DNA of 64,000 nucleotides from an uncultured Christensenellaceae bacterium (lineage in GTDB: Bacteria > Bacillota > Clostridia > Christensenellales > Borkfalkiaceae): positions 41,125 through 105,124 of the forward strand of contig CAJUOI010000002.1 in the NCBI GenBank assembly GCA_910588615.1, given 5' to 3'. The translations under genes and the position numbers were made by a program. Shown piece after piece: positions 48,625 through 56,873 of the stretch. Position 1 is the first letter of the stretch, and every line of letters starts with the position of its first letter. Under the pieces are notes generated by a model that was given only the letters and a program-made list of their open reading frames with translations, did no database searches and was not told the origin of the DNA.

Positions 48625-50202
48625 TTAACCGTAAATATCGGGCAAATCGTTTAAGAACAGTACGCAATCGCCCTCTTTCAGCTCCCGCGACAGTATCTGC
48701 TGCGCGGCTTTCAGCGTGGGCACGGTAACCAGCTTCTCTTCGTTGCCGCCAGCCGCATAGTACCCCTTGCTGACCGAAAGGATCTGCGTTTCGCCGACAA
48801 GTATCACGAAATCCAAACCCACGAGGCTTTCGCCGAGCGCGCGGTTCTTGTTGTATTCGAGCGCTCCGAGCTCCACGATTCCGGGGGTTACGATAAACTT
48901 TCTGCCCGAGAACAGTTTTAAAACCTCCACCGCGCATTTGGCGCCCTCTTCATTACAGTTGTACGAATCGTCCAAAATCGTAACGCCGTTCGCCTCGCTC
49001 TTTTCGAGGCGGTGCGGCACGGGCTTGATTGCCGTTATCCCCGCGGCGATTTCCTGCATATTCATGCCGAGCGAACGGCATAACGCGGAGGCGATCGCAA
49101 CGTCTTCGGCGGCGTGCCTCCCCAGCAGCGCCGTTTCGACGGCAATGCGTTCTTCACCGATCCGCAGGGTAAACTTTGTGCCGTTTTCGCTCAGTTCAAT
49201 CTCCTCGGCGGCAAAATCCCTACCTTCGACCAGCGCGTCCCGCTTGCAATCCTTTGCCGTCTCGCCCAGAATCACCGTCTGCGTCCGCTCGGCAAGCACG
49301 CTCTTTTCCTTGCGGATATTTTCGAGCGATCCGAACGTTTCAAAATGTTGGGAGGTGATTCCCGTGATCACTCCGTATTCGGGCTGCACCATATCGCAGA
49401 GCTTTCTAATATCCCCCACGCGGCGCGCGCCCATTTCCGCAAGAAAAATATCGCAGTCAAGCCCCTGCTCCTTTACGGTGCGCGCAATGCCGAGGGGCGT
49501 ATTGAAGGAGGAGGGCGTAGCGACGACGCGATACTTTTGCGACAAAATCGCCGCAGCCATCGTCTTAACGCTCGTCTTGGCAAAGCTGCCCGTAATGCCC
49601 GCCTTTTTGCAGCTGCTTTGGGCAAGCGCGCGGGCGGCGTATTTTACAAAGCGCGCGTTATGCGGCACGTCGTAAATCTTGGAGAGTTCGTTTGCCGCCG
49701 CGTACAGCACGGGAAAAAGCAACGGGACGAACGTGATCGGCGTGTAGCGGAACAGATAAAACGCTCCCCCGAGCGACTCCGCCGCGTAGCTTAATCCCAC
49801 GCCCGCACCATACACGACGAGCGCAAGCAAAAACCACCAGATAACGAATATCCGTATCGCGCGCGAAGTGCGCTTCATGGGCACTTTCAGCGCGCGCGTT
49901 CCCGAGCAAAAAAACAGAATACACGCTCCGGCAAACGGGATCAGAGAAATCAAATTGGCGATCTCGTAGCCGAAAAAAGAAAAGCAAAGATTAAAGAGCA
50001 CGCACAAAAGAAAAGCGCACAGCGACAGCAGCGCGTGCCGACCGGGCATATAACCCTTGCGGCGGTAGTACCAGCGCAAAAACGACCTGCTCGAATAATT
50101 CCCCTGCTGCATTACCGCGGGCATGGTGGCAGCCGTCAGACAAAACAGCGTTGCCGCAAGAATCGCGCCGACTGCAAGATAATACCAAAGTTCAACCCTC
50201 AC
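48625..50202 (-). CDS. murF: Membrane-anchored MurF-like UDP-MurNAc-tripeptide--D-Ala-D-Ala ligase
   Basis: The protein has 525 residues. Instead of the usual soluble substrate-binding N-domain, about 180 residues here form four or five membrane helices (about 5-27, 55-75, 80-100, 125-150). The Mur ligase core follows: P-loop GITGSFAKTSVKTM near residue 203, FLAEMGAR, GITSQHFETFGS, LGRHAAEDVAIA and the C-terminal LDDSYNCNEEGA and VTPGIVELG. The start is a GTG at 50202 with GAGGAG seven bases upstream, overlapping the hydrolase gene by 11 bases. The P-loop has A where most Mur ligases have G before K. Proximity to ddl supports a MurF role. Confidence 0.85.
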   Translation of the reverse strand: MRVELWYYLAVGAILAATLFCLTAATMPAVMQQGNYSSRSFLRWYYRRKGYMPGRHALLSLCAFLLCVLFNLCFSFFGYEIANLISLIPFAGACILFFCSGTRALKVPMKRTSRAIRIFVIWWFLLALVVYGAGVGLSYAAESLGGAFYLFRYTPITFVPLLFPVLYAAANELSKIYDVPHNARFVKYAARALAQSSCKKAGITGSFAKTSVKTMAAAILSQKYRVVATPSSFNTPLGIARTVKEQGLDCDIFLAEMGARRVGDIRKLCDMVQPEYGVITGITSQHFETFGSLENIRKEKSVLAERTQTVILGETAKDCKRDALVEGRDFAAEEIELSENGTKFTLRIGEERIAVETALLGRHAAEDVAIASALCRSLGMNMQEIAAGITAIKPVPHRLEKSEANGVTILDDSYNCNEEGAKCAVEVLKLFSGRKFIVTPGIVELGALEYNKNRALGESLVGLDFVILVGETQILSVSKGYYAAGGNEEKLVTVPTLKAAQQILSRELKEGDCVLFLNDLPDIYG

Positions 50203-50893
50203 GAAAAAACTCCTCTGCCGCCAGATTGAAAGCGAGCGGATCGTCGAGATGGGCAAAATGCCCGCATCCTTCCATCGTTACCGCCCGACTCCCTCTGACA
50301 GCGTTGCAATAGATCCGAGCTGAGGACGGCGGTGTTTCGCGATCGTTCGCCCCGTTGACGAACAGCACGGGGCGGGAAATCTTTTCCGCGTCCTTCCGCA
50401 GATCCTCGTTTACGATCTTTTTATAGCTCTCCCGCATGAGCGGGGACAGCGTTCTGTATTCTTTGCTTCCGAATTTCCGTTCTGCGTATTCGGGCGCAAT
50501 CTTCTTTATCAATCGGTACGTCTTTACCCGAATTCGGTATTTCAGCGTACGCTTCGGCACGATCCCCGCGCAACCGCAGAGCACCGCCCTATCGAAAATT
50601 TCGCCCCGAGAAAGGCACTTCACCGCCACACGCCCGCCGAACGAATGGGCGATGACAAGCGGGAATCGGATCCCGTTTTCCCGCAAAAAACGCTCCGTCC
50701 AATCGGCGTAATCGTCCACCGAATACGCGCTTTTCAGCGGTTCCGCCTGCCCGAACCCCGGAAAGTCCAAAGCCGTTACGCGGTAAAATTTCGAAAAGTA
50801 CTCAATCTGCGGATAAAAGCTCTCCTTCGATGCGAGATACCCGTGCAGAAACACGAGATCCCTTCCTCTTCCGCACGTGATCACGCCCTTCAA
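50192..50893 (-). CDS. Alpha/beta-fold hydrolase
   Basis: This 233-residue cytoplasmic hydrolase has the oxyanion block LVFLHGYLASKESFYPQ, DFPGFGQAEP, the nucleophile elbow IAHSFGGRVA, the acid in NGANDRETP and a late histidine in EGCGHFAHLDDP, so a full catalytic triad. The substrate is unknown. Its start overlaps the rimI stop (ATGA) and its end overlaps murF, placing it in a tightly packed tsaE-tsaB-rimI-hydrolase-murF transcript. Confidence 0.88.
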   Translation of the reverse strand: MKGVITCGRGRDLVFLHGYLASKESFYPQIEYFSKFYRVTALDFPGFGQAEPLKSAYSVDDYADWTERFLRENGIRFPLVIAHSFGGRVAVKCLSRGEIFDRAVLCGCAGIVPKRTLKYRIRVKTYRLIKKIAPEYAERKFGSKEYRTLSPLMRESYKKIVNEDLRKDAEKISRPVLFVNGANDRETPPSSARIYCNAVRGSRAVTMEGCGHFAHLDDPLAFNLAAEEFFREG

Positions 50894-51324
50894 CCGAGCT
50901 CCTTACACATCACGATCGCATCCTCCCCGTCGGGATAGTAGCGGGAACGGGCATACAGCCCGCGAAAGCCGCTCTTTAAATATAATATCTGCGCGGCGGC
51001 GTTCGACACGCGCACTTCCAGAAACACCTTCTTTACGCCGCGCGCCTGCGCTTCAGCAAGCAAATCCTCTATGATTTTACGCCCGCGCCCGCACCTGCGG
51101 TACATCTCCGAAGTCGCGATCAGCTCGATTTCCGCCTCGTCGCCAAGAATACTCATGCCGCCGTACGCGGTTACGACGCTCTCCTCTTCGAGCAGCGTTC
51201 CGAAAAACCTGCCCGACAAAAACGTTTCCGCAAGCATCCGCCGGTTCCACGGATCGGTAAAGCAATCCCGCTCGAGTTCGGCAATCTGCGTCAGATCCGC
51301 CGCCGTCCACTCCCTGCCGTTCAT
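50890..51324 (-). CDS. rimI: Ribosomal-protein-alanine N-acetyltransferase RimI
   Basis: This 144-residue GNAT acetyltransferase has the acetyl-CoA loop MYRRCGRGRKIIEDLL near residue 75, LEVRVSNAAAQILYLKSGF and the preceding ELERDCFTDPWN, which is diagnostic for RimI. It acetylates the N-terminus of ribosomal protein S18 in E. coli. It overlaps tsaB (ATGA); a tsaB-rimI pair, often with tsaD next, is common in Firmicutes. tsaD is not seen here. Confidence 0.93.
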   Translation of the reverse strand: MNGREWTAADLTQIAELERDCFTDPWNRRMLAETFLSGRFFGTLLEEESVVTAYGGMSILGDEAEIELIATSEMYRRCGRGRKIIEDLLAEAQARGVKKVFLEVRVSNAAAQILYLKSGFRGLYARSRYYPDGEDAIVMCKELG

Positions 51325-51905
51325 CGCTTCTCCTCCGCGGACGACTTGCGCAGATACAGCGCGGTCAGCTTCTCCGCGTCCGCCGCTTCGCCGCATTTGG
51401 CGATCGCCGCATTGATAAGCCCCTCCGCGGGATCCGCCTTAGGAAAGCGCACCGCGCGCCAACCCTCTTGCAGCAAAGCTTCCGTTTCGTCCGCCGTCAG
51501 AAAACGGGGGGGCAGGGCGACTTCGTGATTTTCGCCGTATCCGCAGGCGTAATTGCAGCCGTGCCCTGCGTCGATCAAGGCAAGCAAAGGTTCTGTTTCA
51601 GCGTATGCAAGCGCATCGAAAGAGGTTACGGCAAGCGCGCGTTTTTCCGCCGCAAGACACAGCCCCTTGACCGTAGCAACGCCGATGCGTATTCCCGTGA
51701 ACGAGCCAGGCCCCACCGCAACGGCGAGAAAATCCAAATCCTTTACGGCAAGCTTCGCCCGCCGCAAAACGCCGTCGATTTCCGCGGAAAGCCGCACGGA
51801 ATGGGCGCGCGCACAGTCGGGCGAAAAGAAAATTTCCCTCTTTCCGTCCGCATACGCGCACACGCTCAGATATTCCGCGCTCGTATCGATTGCAAGAAAC
51901 TTCAA
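51321..51905 (-). CDS. tsaB: tRNA threonylcarbamoyladenosine biosynthesis protein TsaB
   Basis: This 194-residue protein is a partner of TsaD and TsaE in making the t6A base next to the tRNA anticodon. It has LAIDTSAEYLSVCAY, HSVRLSAEIDGVL, VAVGPGSFTGIRIGVATVKG and SFDALAYA. The start is a TTG at 51905 that overlaps the tsaE stop (TTGA), with GGGAG eight bases upstream; this gives the conserved N-terminus. C-terminal length is slightly short for the family but complete. Confidence 0.93.
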   Translation of the reverse strand: MKFLAIDTSAEYLSVCAYADGKREIFFSPDCARAHSVRLSAEIDGVLRRAKLAVKDLDFLAVAVGPGSFTGIRIGVATVKGLCLAAEKRALAVTSFDALAYAETEPLLALIDAGHGCNYACGYGENHEVALPPRFLTADETEALLQEGWRAVRFPKADPAEGLINAAIAKCGEAADAEKLTALYLRKSSAEEKR

Positions 51906-52297
51906 GCCTCTATCTCCCGACGCGTTCCGCGTCCCGTAATTTTTACCCGTTTGCATCCCTCGGGAAGCAAACCCGCGATATTTTCGCTCCATTCGACGAG
52001 ACAGATATTTTTTCCGTCGAAGTACTCCGAAAAGCCGAGCGCTTCGGCATACTCCTCGCTCGGCACGCGGTAACAGTCGAAATGGCACAGTCCGCCGTAT
52101 ACGTTTACGTAGGCGTACGTCGGACTGGTAACCTCGTCCGCAACGCCCAGCCCCTTGGCTACCCCCTTTGCAAACACCGTCTTGCCCGCGCCCATATCGC
52201 CGTCGAGCAAAACGGTGTCGCCGGCGCGGAGCGTCTTTGCATACCGTACGGCAAACGCAAGCGTTTCTTCTTCGCTGTTTGAAACAAATATCGCCAT
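51902..52297 (-). CDS. tsaE: tRNA threonylcarbamoyladenosine biosynthesis ATPase TsaE
   Basis: This 131-residue ATPase of the t6A pathway has the Walker A loop LDGDMGAGKTVFAKG near residue 33, TSPTYAYVNVYGG, HFDCYR and LVEWSENIAGLLP. ATG 52297 lies eight bases after a TATAAT box and lacks a ribosome-binding site, so the message is predicted to be leaderless. It heads the tsaE-tsaB-rimI-hydrolase-murF cluster. Confidence 0.96.
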   Translation of the reverse strand: MAIFVSNSEEETLAFAVRYAKTLRAGDTVLLDGDMGAGKTVFAKGVAKGLGVADEVTSPTYAYVNVYGGLCHFDCYRVPSEEYAEALGFSEYFDGKNICLVEWSENIAGLLPEGCKRVKITGRGTRREIEA

Positions 52298-52305
52298 ATG
52301 CGGAT

Positions 52306-52334
52306 ATTATACCGCATACGGCGATATTTTGCAA
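52306..52334 (-). promoter_or_regulatory. Promoter of tsaE (leaderless)
   Basis: TTGCAA (52334-52329), 17-base spacer, TATAAT (52311-52306), eight bases before ATG 52297. Confidence 0.7.
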
Positions 52335-52349
52335 TGGATTTTTCGGCGC

Positions 52350-53087
52350 TTAGCGAACTTTCTTCTCTTTTCGTCTGCGCTTTGCCGCCGCCATGCGCTT
52401 GTCGAATTTGTCCGTTGTCATCTTGATAAATTTCGAAACGGGCTTATAGACGAGAAAAACGACGATACTGATTACGACGCTCTTGATAAGATTGAAATAC
52501 AGCACGAAGGGCCACAAACCGGAAAACATCTGCGCCCCCGCCTCCTGCGAGTGCGTAAAAAACGGAAAATTAATATAGCGGTTGACGAGAAGGCTGAACC
52601 CGATTTGCATGACGCAGCCGCAGAATAGATACAGGCATACCCACCGCCTGCCGCGCTTAAAGCGATAGGCAATCGACGGAACGAGGATAAACGCCGTAGA
52701 CATAATCAGATTCGCCACCTCTCCAACGCCGCCGGACGAGGACTTGGAAAAACACAGCAGTTCTTTGACGACGATGGATACGAACGCCTCGACGGGTCCG
52801 AATATAAAACCTTCGAACAGGAAAAAGACGTTTGCAAAGTCGAGCTTTAAAAAGCTTGCCTGCGGGAAAATAGGAAATTCGAGGAAGGTAACCACGAACG
52901 CAAGCGCGGTAAACACCGCCATGTAAGCAAGCCGCGGCGCGGAGAAATGCTCGCGCATGACGGCGACAAATTTACTTTCCTTTTTCTCCTCTTCCTCCGT
53001 TCGGGGTGCGCTTTCCCCCGCCTCCGTACCCGCCTGCTCTGCGGACGCGGTCTTGCTCAAAACCTCCGTATTTTCGTCGTTATCCAT
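52350..53087 (-). CDS. ribU: Riboflavin ECF transporter substrate-binding component (RibU)
   Basis: This 245-residue protein has an acidic cytoplasmic N-tail (about 1-50) and about six membrane helices. LAYMAVFTALAFVVTFLEFPI, then LDFANVFFLFEGFIFGPVEA and FSKSSSGGVGEVANLIMSTA are typical of RibU-type S components, which bind riboflavin outside and use the shared EcfAAT energising module. The FMN riboswitch upstream strongly supports riboflavin as ligand. The N-terminal acidic extension and the basic C-tail are longer than usual. Confidence 0.93.
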   Translation of the reverse strand: MDNDENTEVLSKTASAEQAGTEAGESAPRTEEEEKKESKFVAVMREHFSAPRLAYMAVFTALAFVVTFLEFPIFPQASFLKLDFANVFFLFEGFIFGPVEAFVSIVVKELLCFSKSSSGGVGEVANLIMSTAFILVPSIAYRFKRGRRWVCLYLFCGCVMQIGFSLLVNRYINFPFFTHSQEAGAQMFSGLWPFVLYFNLIKSVVISIVVFLVYKPVSKFIKMTTDKFDKRMAAAKRRRKEKKVR

Positions 53088-53147
53088 AAAACGACCTCCT
53101 GAAAATATTTTCGGAAGCCCTTTGCCAAAAACGCGTTTTGCCGAAAC

Positions 53148-53176
53148 GCGCCCCGCAAAGTATTTGCGGGGCGCGA
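53148..53176 (-). promoter_or_regulatory. GC-rich hairpin between FMN riboswitch and ribU
   Basis: CGCGCCCCGCAAA and its complement form a strong stem. On the minus strand the T run precedes rather than follows it, so it is not a simple terminator; it may be part of the expression platform. Confidence 0.45.
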
Positions 53177-53197
53177 AAAAAATCCGTCTTTTTTTCT

Positions 53198-53305
53198 TTT
53201 ATCATCCGGACTATACCGTCGGTACGGGAATTTCACCCGTTCGGGGACTTGCGTCCTTCGCAGACTGTTACTGCCGGTGGAGAATTTCACTCCGCCCCAA
53301 AGAAT
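53198..53305 (-). promoter_or_regulatory. FMN riboswitch (RFN element)
   Basis: The minus-strand sequence contains TTTGGGGCGGAGTGAAATTC, CCACCGGCAGTAACAG, AAGTCCCCGAAC, GGTGAAATTCCCGTACCGAC and the closing GGTATAGTCCGGATG. These are the conserved parts of the FMN aptamer in order. It should reduce ribU expression when FMN is plentiful. Confidence 0.95.
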
Positions 53306-53319
53306 TTCCGATTGATTGC

Positions 53320-53348
53320 ATTATATCACGATTTCTGCGAAACCGCAA
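53320..53348 (-). promoter_or_regulatory. Promoter of the FMN riboswitch-ribU transcript
   Basis: TTGCGG (53348-53343), 17-base spacer, TATAAT (53325-53320). Confidence 0.75.
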
Positions 53349-53429
53349 GCATTTTTACGACGTTTTCCACCCTGTTTGCCATTCTACGCTCTTCCTTAAT
53401 TCATTCCAAGCGAAACGAGGAGCTTTTTG

Positions 53430-53470
53430 CGCGACGCACAAACGTAAAATTGTTCGTCGCGCTCCTCCGA
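53430..53470. repeat. Inverted repeat downstream of the ZIP transporter gene
   Basis: GCGCGACG and CGTCGCGC form a long-loop stem nested in AGGAGC and GCTCCT arms. It may end transcription of the ZIP gene; there is no clear T run. Confidence 0.4.
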
Positions 53471-53495
53471 ACGACAACAGAGCAAAACGGATTTC

Positions 53496-54269
53496 CTACC
53501 CCAACGCGACGTCGAGGATCATCATCAGGCAGAATCCCGCCAGAATACCGGCGCTTGCCACCGCCTTGTTTCCCGCGAAGCACTCGGGGATCAGCTCGGA
53601 ACAAACCACGGCAATCATCGCCCCCGCCGAAAAGGCGAGAGCCCAAGGCAGAAGCCCCGCGATAAACGACGCCGCAACGGCGCCCAGAATACAGGCGGGG
53701 ATTTCCACCGCACCCGAGCCCTGCGAAAAAAGAAAGCTTTTCAGCGGCGACATCCCCTTCGCCCGCAACGGAAAGGCGACGCACATTCCCTCGGGAAAGT
53801 TCTGCACCGCGATGCCCACCGCGAGCAAAAACGCCGACAGCGCCGCGCCCTCCGAAAAGGGAGCCAAGGCAAACGCCACCCCGACGGACATTCCCTCGGG
53901 AATGTTATGTAACGTTACGGCAAAAAACAACAGAGCGTTTTTTTTGTCGCCGACGCCCTTAAACTCGAATTTCGAGCGAGACAGCGCCAAATCGCTCAGC
54001 ACGATAAACGCGCCCCCGAGCGCAAAGCCGATGGTTACCGTAAGATACGGCGGCAGCGAACTTTCCTGTTCGATTGCGGGCAGCAGCAGGGAGAAAAAGC
54101 TTGCGGCAATCATGATCCCCGCCGCCACGCCCGTTAAAAGCGTAATGAATGTACCGTTGAGTTTTTTGGAAAAAAAGACAAACGACGCTCCGAGCGCGGT
54201 CATCGCATACATCATCAAAGAAGCCAGCAGCGCCTGCTGCCACGCTTCGAGCGAAGCAAACCATTGCAT
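53496..54269 (-). CDS. ZIP family divalent metal transporter
   Basis: This 257-residue membrane protein has eight predicted helices. The metal-binding core is in helices IV and V: VTLHNIPEGMSVGVAFAL and AVGIAVQNFPEGMCVAF, both with the HNxPEG / QNxPEG pattern of the ZupT-like group. It imports zinc or related metals. ATG 54269 follows GGGGGAA; the longer in-frame extension upstream is not conserved. It stands alone. Confidence 0.92.
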   Translation of the reverse strand: MQWFASLEAWQQALLASLMMYAMTALGASFVFFSKKLNGTFITLLTGVAAGIMIAASFFSLLLPAIEQESSLPPYLTVTIGFALGGAFIVLSDLALSRSKFEFKGVGDKKNALLFFAVTLHNIPEGMSVGVAFALAPFSEGAALSAFLLAVGIAVQNFPEGMCVAFPLRAKGMSPLKSFLFSQGSGAVEIPACILGAVAASFIAGLLPWALAFSAGAMIAVVCSELIPECFAGNKAVASAGILAGFCLMMILDVALG

Positions 54270-54377
54270 TAGTGTTTCCCCCAACTCATTTGTTCTCTTT
54301 ACTATCCTATGCGGGCGGCGGCGCGGCGCGTTCAAGCAAATTTTTCAGTTATTTTCCACTAAAATTTATTTTCGGGG

Positions 54378-54406
54378 TTGACAATCCGTTTGTTATGTAT
54401 TATAAT
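54378..54406 (+). promoter_or_regulatory. Promoter of the 54439 gene
   Basis: TTGACA (54378-54383), 17-base spacer, TATAAT (54401-54406), a consensus match. Confidence 0.85.
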
Positions 54407-54438
54407 GAACGTATACTATAAATATTGGGGGATATTTT

Positions 54439-54900
54439 ATGGTTGCACTCGGTGTTATCACTCTGTTTCTGACGGCTTATATGCTCGTTTTTTACGGCTA
54501 TATGTCCCGTCATTGCGAACGCGACGTTTCGTTTTTCCTCAGCGTCGGGCTCATTTCCATGGTAATGAACCTCTGCACGAACGCTGCGGGAAATTACGGC
54601 ATCGCTTGGCTGTACTTCATTATCGCGATCGCTTTCGTTGCGCTAGGCTTTGCGGTGAGCGTGCAGGACTCGGTAGCCTTTTATACCTCGATCGGTCCTT
54701 GGTTTAAAAAGACCTTTTCGGACATTAAACTCGTCGGGTTTGAAGTTCTTTCCGCAGTCGTGTTCCCCGCGGGCATCACACTTTACTTCGTAAACTATAA
54801 CAAAGACCGTTCGCTTGCGCTCGCCACGGGCAAGAGCGCACTCTGGGGCATCGTGCTCTGGGCGTTCGTCCTGTGGATGGTGCTCGGACTCGTTCTTTAA
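54439..54900 (+). CDS. Small polytopic membrane protein of unknown function
   Basis: This 153-residue protein has four predicted membrane helices (about 2-22, 32-50, 55-75, 98-120) and a last one at about 133-152. No motif of a known family was recognised. It starts with a GGGGGATATTTT site and has the best consensus promoter in the window, so strong expression is expected. Bidirectional terminator follows. Confidence 0.6.
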   Translation: MVALGVITLFLTAYMLVFYGYMSRHCERDVSFFLSVGLISMVMNLCTNAAGNYGIAWLYFIIAIAFVALGFAVSVQDSVAFYTSIGPWFKKTFSDIKLVGFEVLSAVVFPAGITLYFVNYNKDRSLALATGKSALWGIVLWAFVLWMVLGLVL

Positions 54901-54915
54901 CCGATTTGAAAAAAC

Positions 54916-54943
54916 AAACCGCCGCTCATTCGAACGGCGGTTT
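54916..54943. terminator. Terminator after the 54439 gene
   Basis: AAACCGCCG and its complement CGGCGGTTT are followed by a T-rich run. Confidence 0.8.
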
Positions 54944-54958
54944 TAAATTTGACAAAAT

Positions 54959-54990
54959 AAATCTCCCTGACATTTTCGTCCGGGAGATTT
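54959..54990 (-). terminator. Terminator after galM
   Basis: AAATCTCCC and GGGAGATTT arms followed by TTATTTTG on the minus strand. Confidence 0.75.
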
Positions 54991-55000
54991 TTACGATTTC

Positions 55001-56038
55001 TTATCTCACTTCGAAGCGGTAAGCCGAGGTATGCGTATAAATTTCCCCCGCGTCGACGATCGAACTGCCGTATGCCGCGTATTCTTCCACGTTGACGTTG
55101 TTGGGGATATTCTGCGTTTCGAGGCAAAAGCCCGAACGGTTGGCGTAGTGTCCGGACTTACCGTCTGCGTTCAACCCGTTACCCGCATAGAACTGCACGG
55201 ACGGACGATCGGTATAGCAAGTCATGCGGATGCCCGTCTTTCTGCTTTCGGCAAACGCATATTTCACGTATTCCCCCTTGCCGTTCTTCAACACGTGGCA
55301 ATGATCGTAGCCGTTTCCCTGCTTCAGATCTTTATCGTCCGCGCCGAGATCTCTGCCGATTTCCTTGGGCGTGTTGAAATCGAACGCCGTCCCCGCTACC
55401 GCACGCAGTCCGCCTTCGGGAATCATCGTGTCGTTGGTAGGCGTAATGTAATCGGAATCGATCCAGAGTATGTGATCGAGAATGGTCTCGTCCCCTTCGC
55501 CGTTCAGGTTGAAATAGGCGTGATTGGTCAGATTGACCGCCGTCTTTTTGTCTGCGCTCGCACGGTAAACGATTTTCCACTCGCCGTCGGTAAACGTATA
55601 CGTTACGGTTACGTGCAGCATCCCCGGATAGTTCTCCTCTCCGTCCTCGGAAACGGTGCTGAGCACGAGCGCGTCGCCGTCGATCTCCGCATCCCATATC
55701 TTTTTATCGAAGCCTTCCTTGCCGCCGTGCAGATGGTTGCCGCGGTCGTTGCAGTAGAGCCGATACTCTTTGCCGTCGATCGTGAGTTTACCCTTGCCGA
55801 TGCGATTGCCGAACCGCCCGATAAGCGCGCCGAGGTAGCCCCCGTTCTTTTCGTACCCCTCCACGTCGTTATAACCCAGAATGACGTCGCAGGGCTTACC
55901 GTTCGCGTCGGCTATCACAAGCTTTTGCACGATTCCGCCCAAGTTCAACACCGTAAGCGCGTTGCCGCCGTCGTGCAGGGTATAGGCAAGCACCTCTCTG
56001 CCGTCTTTCGTTTTACCGAATACTCTTTTCGTAATCAT
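55001..56038 (-). CDS. galM: Aldose 1-epimerase (galactose mutarotase)
   Basis: This 345-residue cytoplasmic enzyme interconverts alpha and beta aldoses. Key residues are in ALIGRFGNRIGKGKLTIDG, the histidine pair region (GNHLHGG and NLTNHAYFNLNG), YDHCHVLKNG and FCLETQNIPN, including the catalytic histidine and glutamate. Length matches the family. ATG 56038 follows AAAGGAGG. It is monocistronic; no other galactose genes are nearby. Confidence 0.95.
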   Translation of the reverse strand: MITKRVFGKTKDGREVLAYTLHDGGNALTVLNLGGIVQKLVIADANGKPCDVILGYNDVEGYEKNGGYLGALIGRFGNRIGKGKLTIDGKEYRLYCNDRGNHLHGGKEGFDKKIWDAEIDGDALVLSTVSEDGEENYPGMLHVTVTYTFTDGEWKIVYRASADKKTAVNLTNHAYFNLNGEGDETILDHILWIDSDYITPTNDTMIPEGGLRAVAGTAFDFNTPKEIGRDLGADDKDLKQGNGYDHCHVLKNGKGEYVKYAFAESRKTGIRMTCYTDRPSVQFYAGNGLNADGKSGHYANRSGFCLETQNIPNNVNVEEYAAYGSSIVDAGEIYTHTSAYRFEVR

Positions 56039-56146
56039 ATTTTATCCTCCTTGGACTGCGCCGACCGTTTATGCGGCTACGGATAGATTATAACACAATT
56101 CGCGGAAAAAGTAAATAAAATTAAACGCATGAAACAAACTTGAGGT

Positions 56147-56824
56147 ATGCAGAAACGATACATTCCGATTGTTACGTTCTTCGTAGTGCTGCTCGTCGTG
56201 ATAGCGCACCTGAGCGCACGCGTTACCGCAGTGCCCGCGTTTACCCACGCCGAAACGAAAAAAGTATACTTAACCTTCGACGACGGTCCGAGCACCAAGG
56301 TAACGGGCAGGATCCTCGACGTGCTTGAACAAGAGAACGTGAAGGCAACCTTCTTTATCGTCAGCGACCGCGTTGCGGGGCGGGAAGATACGCTGAAACG
56401 TATTGCAGAAGACGGACATACCCTCGGGATACACTCCAAGACGCACCGTTATTCCGAAATTTACGCCAGCGATGAAGCGCTGATAAAGGATATCCGCGCC
56501 TGTCGGGAACGCATTATAAAAGTTACGGGCGTAACGCCGTGCATATACCGCTTCCCGGGGGGGAGCTCTCTGCATAGGGACAAGATTCCCCTCGTAAAAG
56601 CCGAGGGATTGCGCCCGATCGATTGGAACGCCGTCTGCGGCGACGAGGAAATACCGCACGCCGACGCGGAAACGCTTTACGCGCAGACCTTTAAAACAGC
56701 GAAAGGAAAGAATCCCGTTATCCTGTTAATGCACGACTCCGCGCCGCACAAGGCGACGGCGGAAGCCCTGCCCCGCGTCATCGAGGAATTTAAACGGCAA
56801 GGCTTTATGTTTTGCAAATTTTGA
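56147..56824 (+). CDS. Polysaccharide deacetylase (NodB domain), membrane-anchored
   Basis: This 225-residue exported enzyme removes acetyl groups from peptidoglycan or another surface glycan. An uncleaved signal-anchor helix lies at about residues 6-24. The NodB domain has the first motif VYLTFDDGPS near residue 40, GIHSKTHRY with the metal histidines, RFPGGSS and the final LMHDS. Resemblance is closest to PdaA/PdaB-type sporulation or wall enzymes. GAGG precedes the ATG by only one base, an unusually short spacing, so the initiation site is less certain than the gene. Confidence 0.9.
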   Translation: MQKRYIPIVTFFVVLLVVIAHLSARVTAVPAFTHAETKKVYLTFDDGPSTKVTGRILDVLEQENVKATFFIVSDRVAGREDTLKRIAEDGHTLGIHSKTHRYSEIYASDEALIKDIRACRERIIKVTGVTPCIYRFPGGSSLHRDKIPLVKAEGLRPIDWNAVCGDEEIPHADAETLYAQTFKTAKGKNPVILLMHDSAPHKATAEALPRVIEEFKRQGFMFCKF

Positions 56825-56832
56825 GATAAAAA

Positions 56833-56861
56833 CGCGCCCGTGCGGTACCGCACGGGCGTGT
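56833..56861. terminator. Terminator between deacetylase and ABC genes
   Basis: CGCCCGTGCGG and its complement form a perfect stem followed by TTTCGTTTT. Confidence 0.75.
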
Positions 56862-56873
56862 TTCGTTTTAAAT

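Noticed and set aside
53148..53176. Hairpin before ribU as a plain intrinsic terminator
   Set aside because: On the transcribed strand the T run comes before the stem, not after it.
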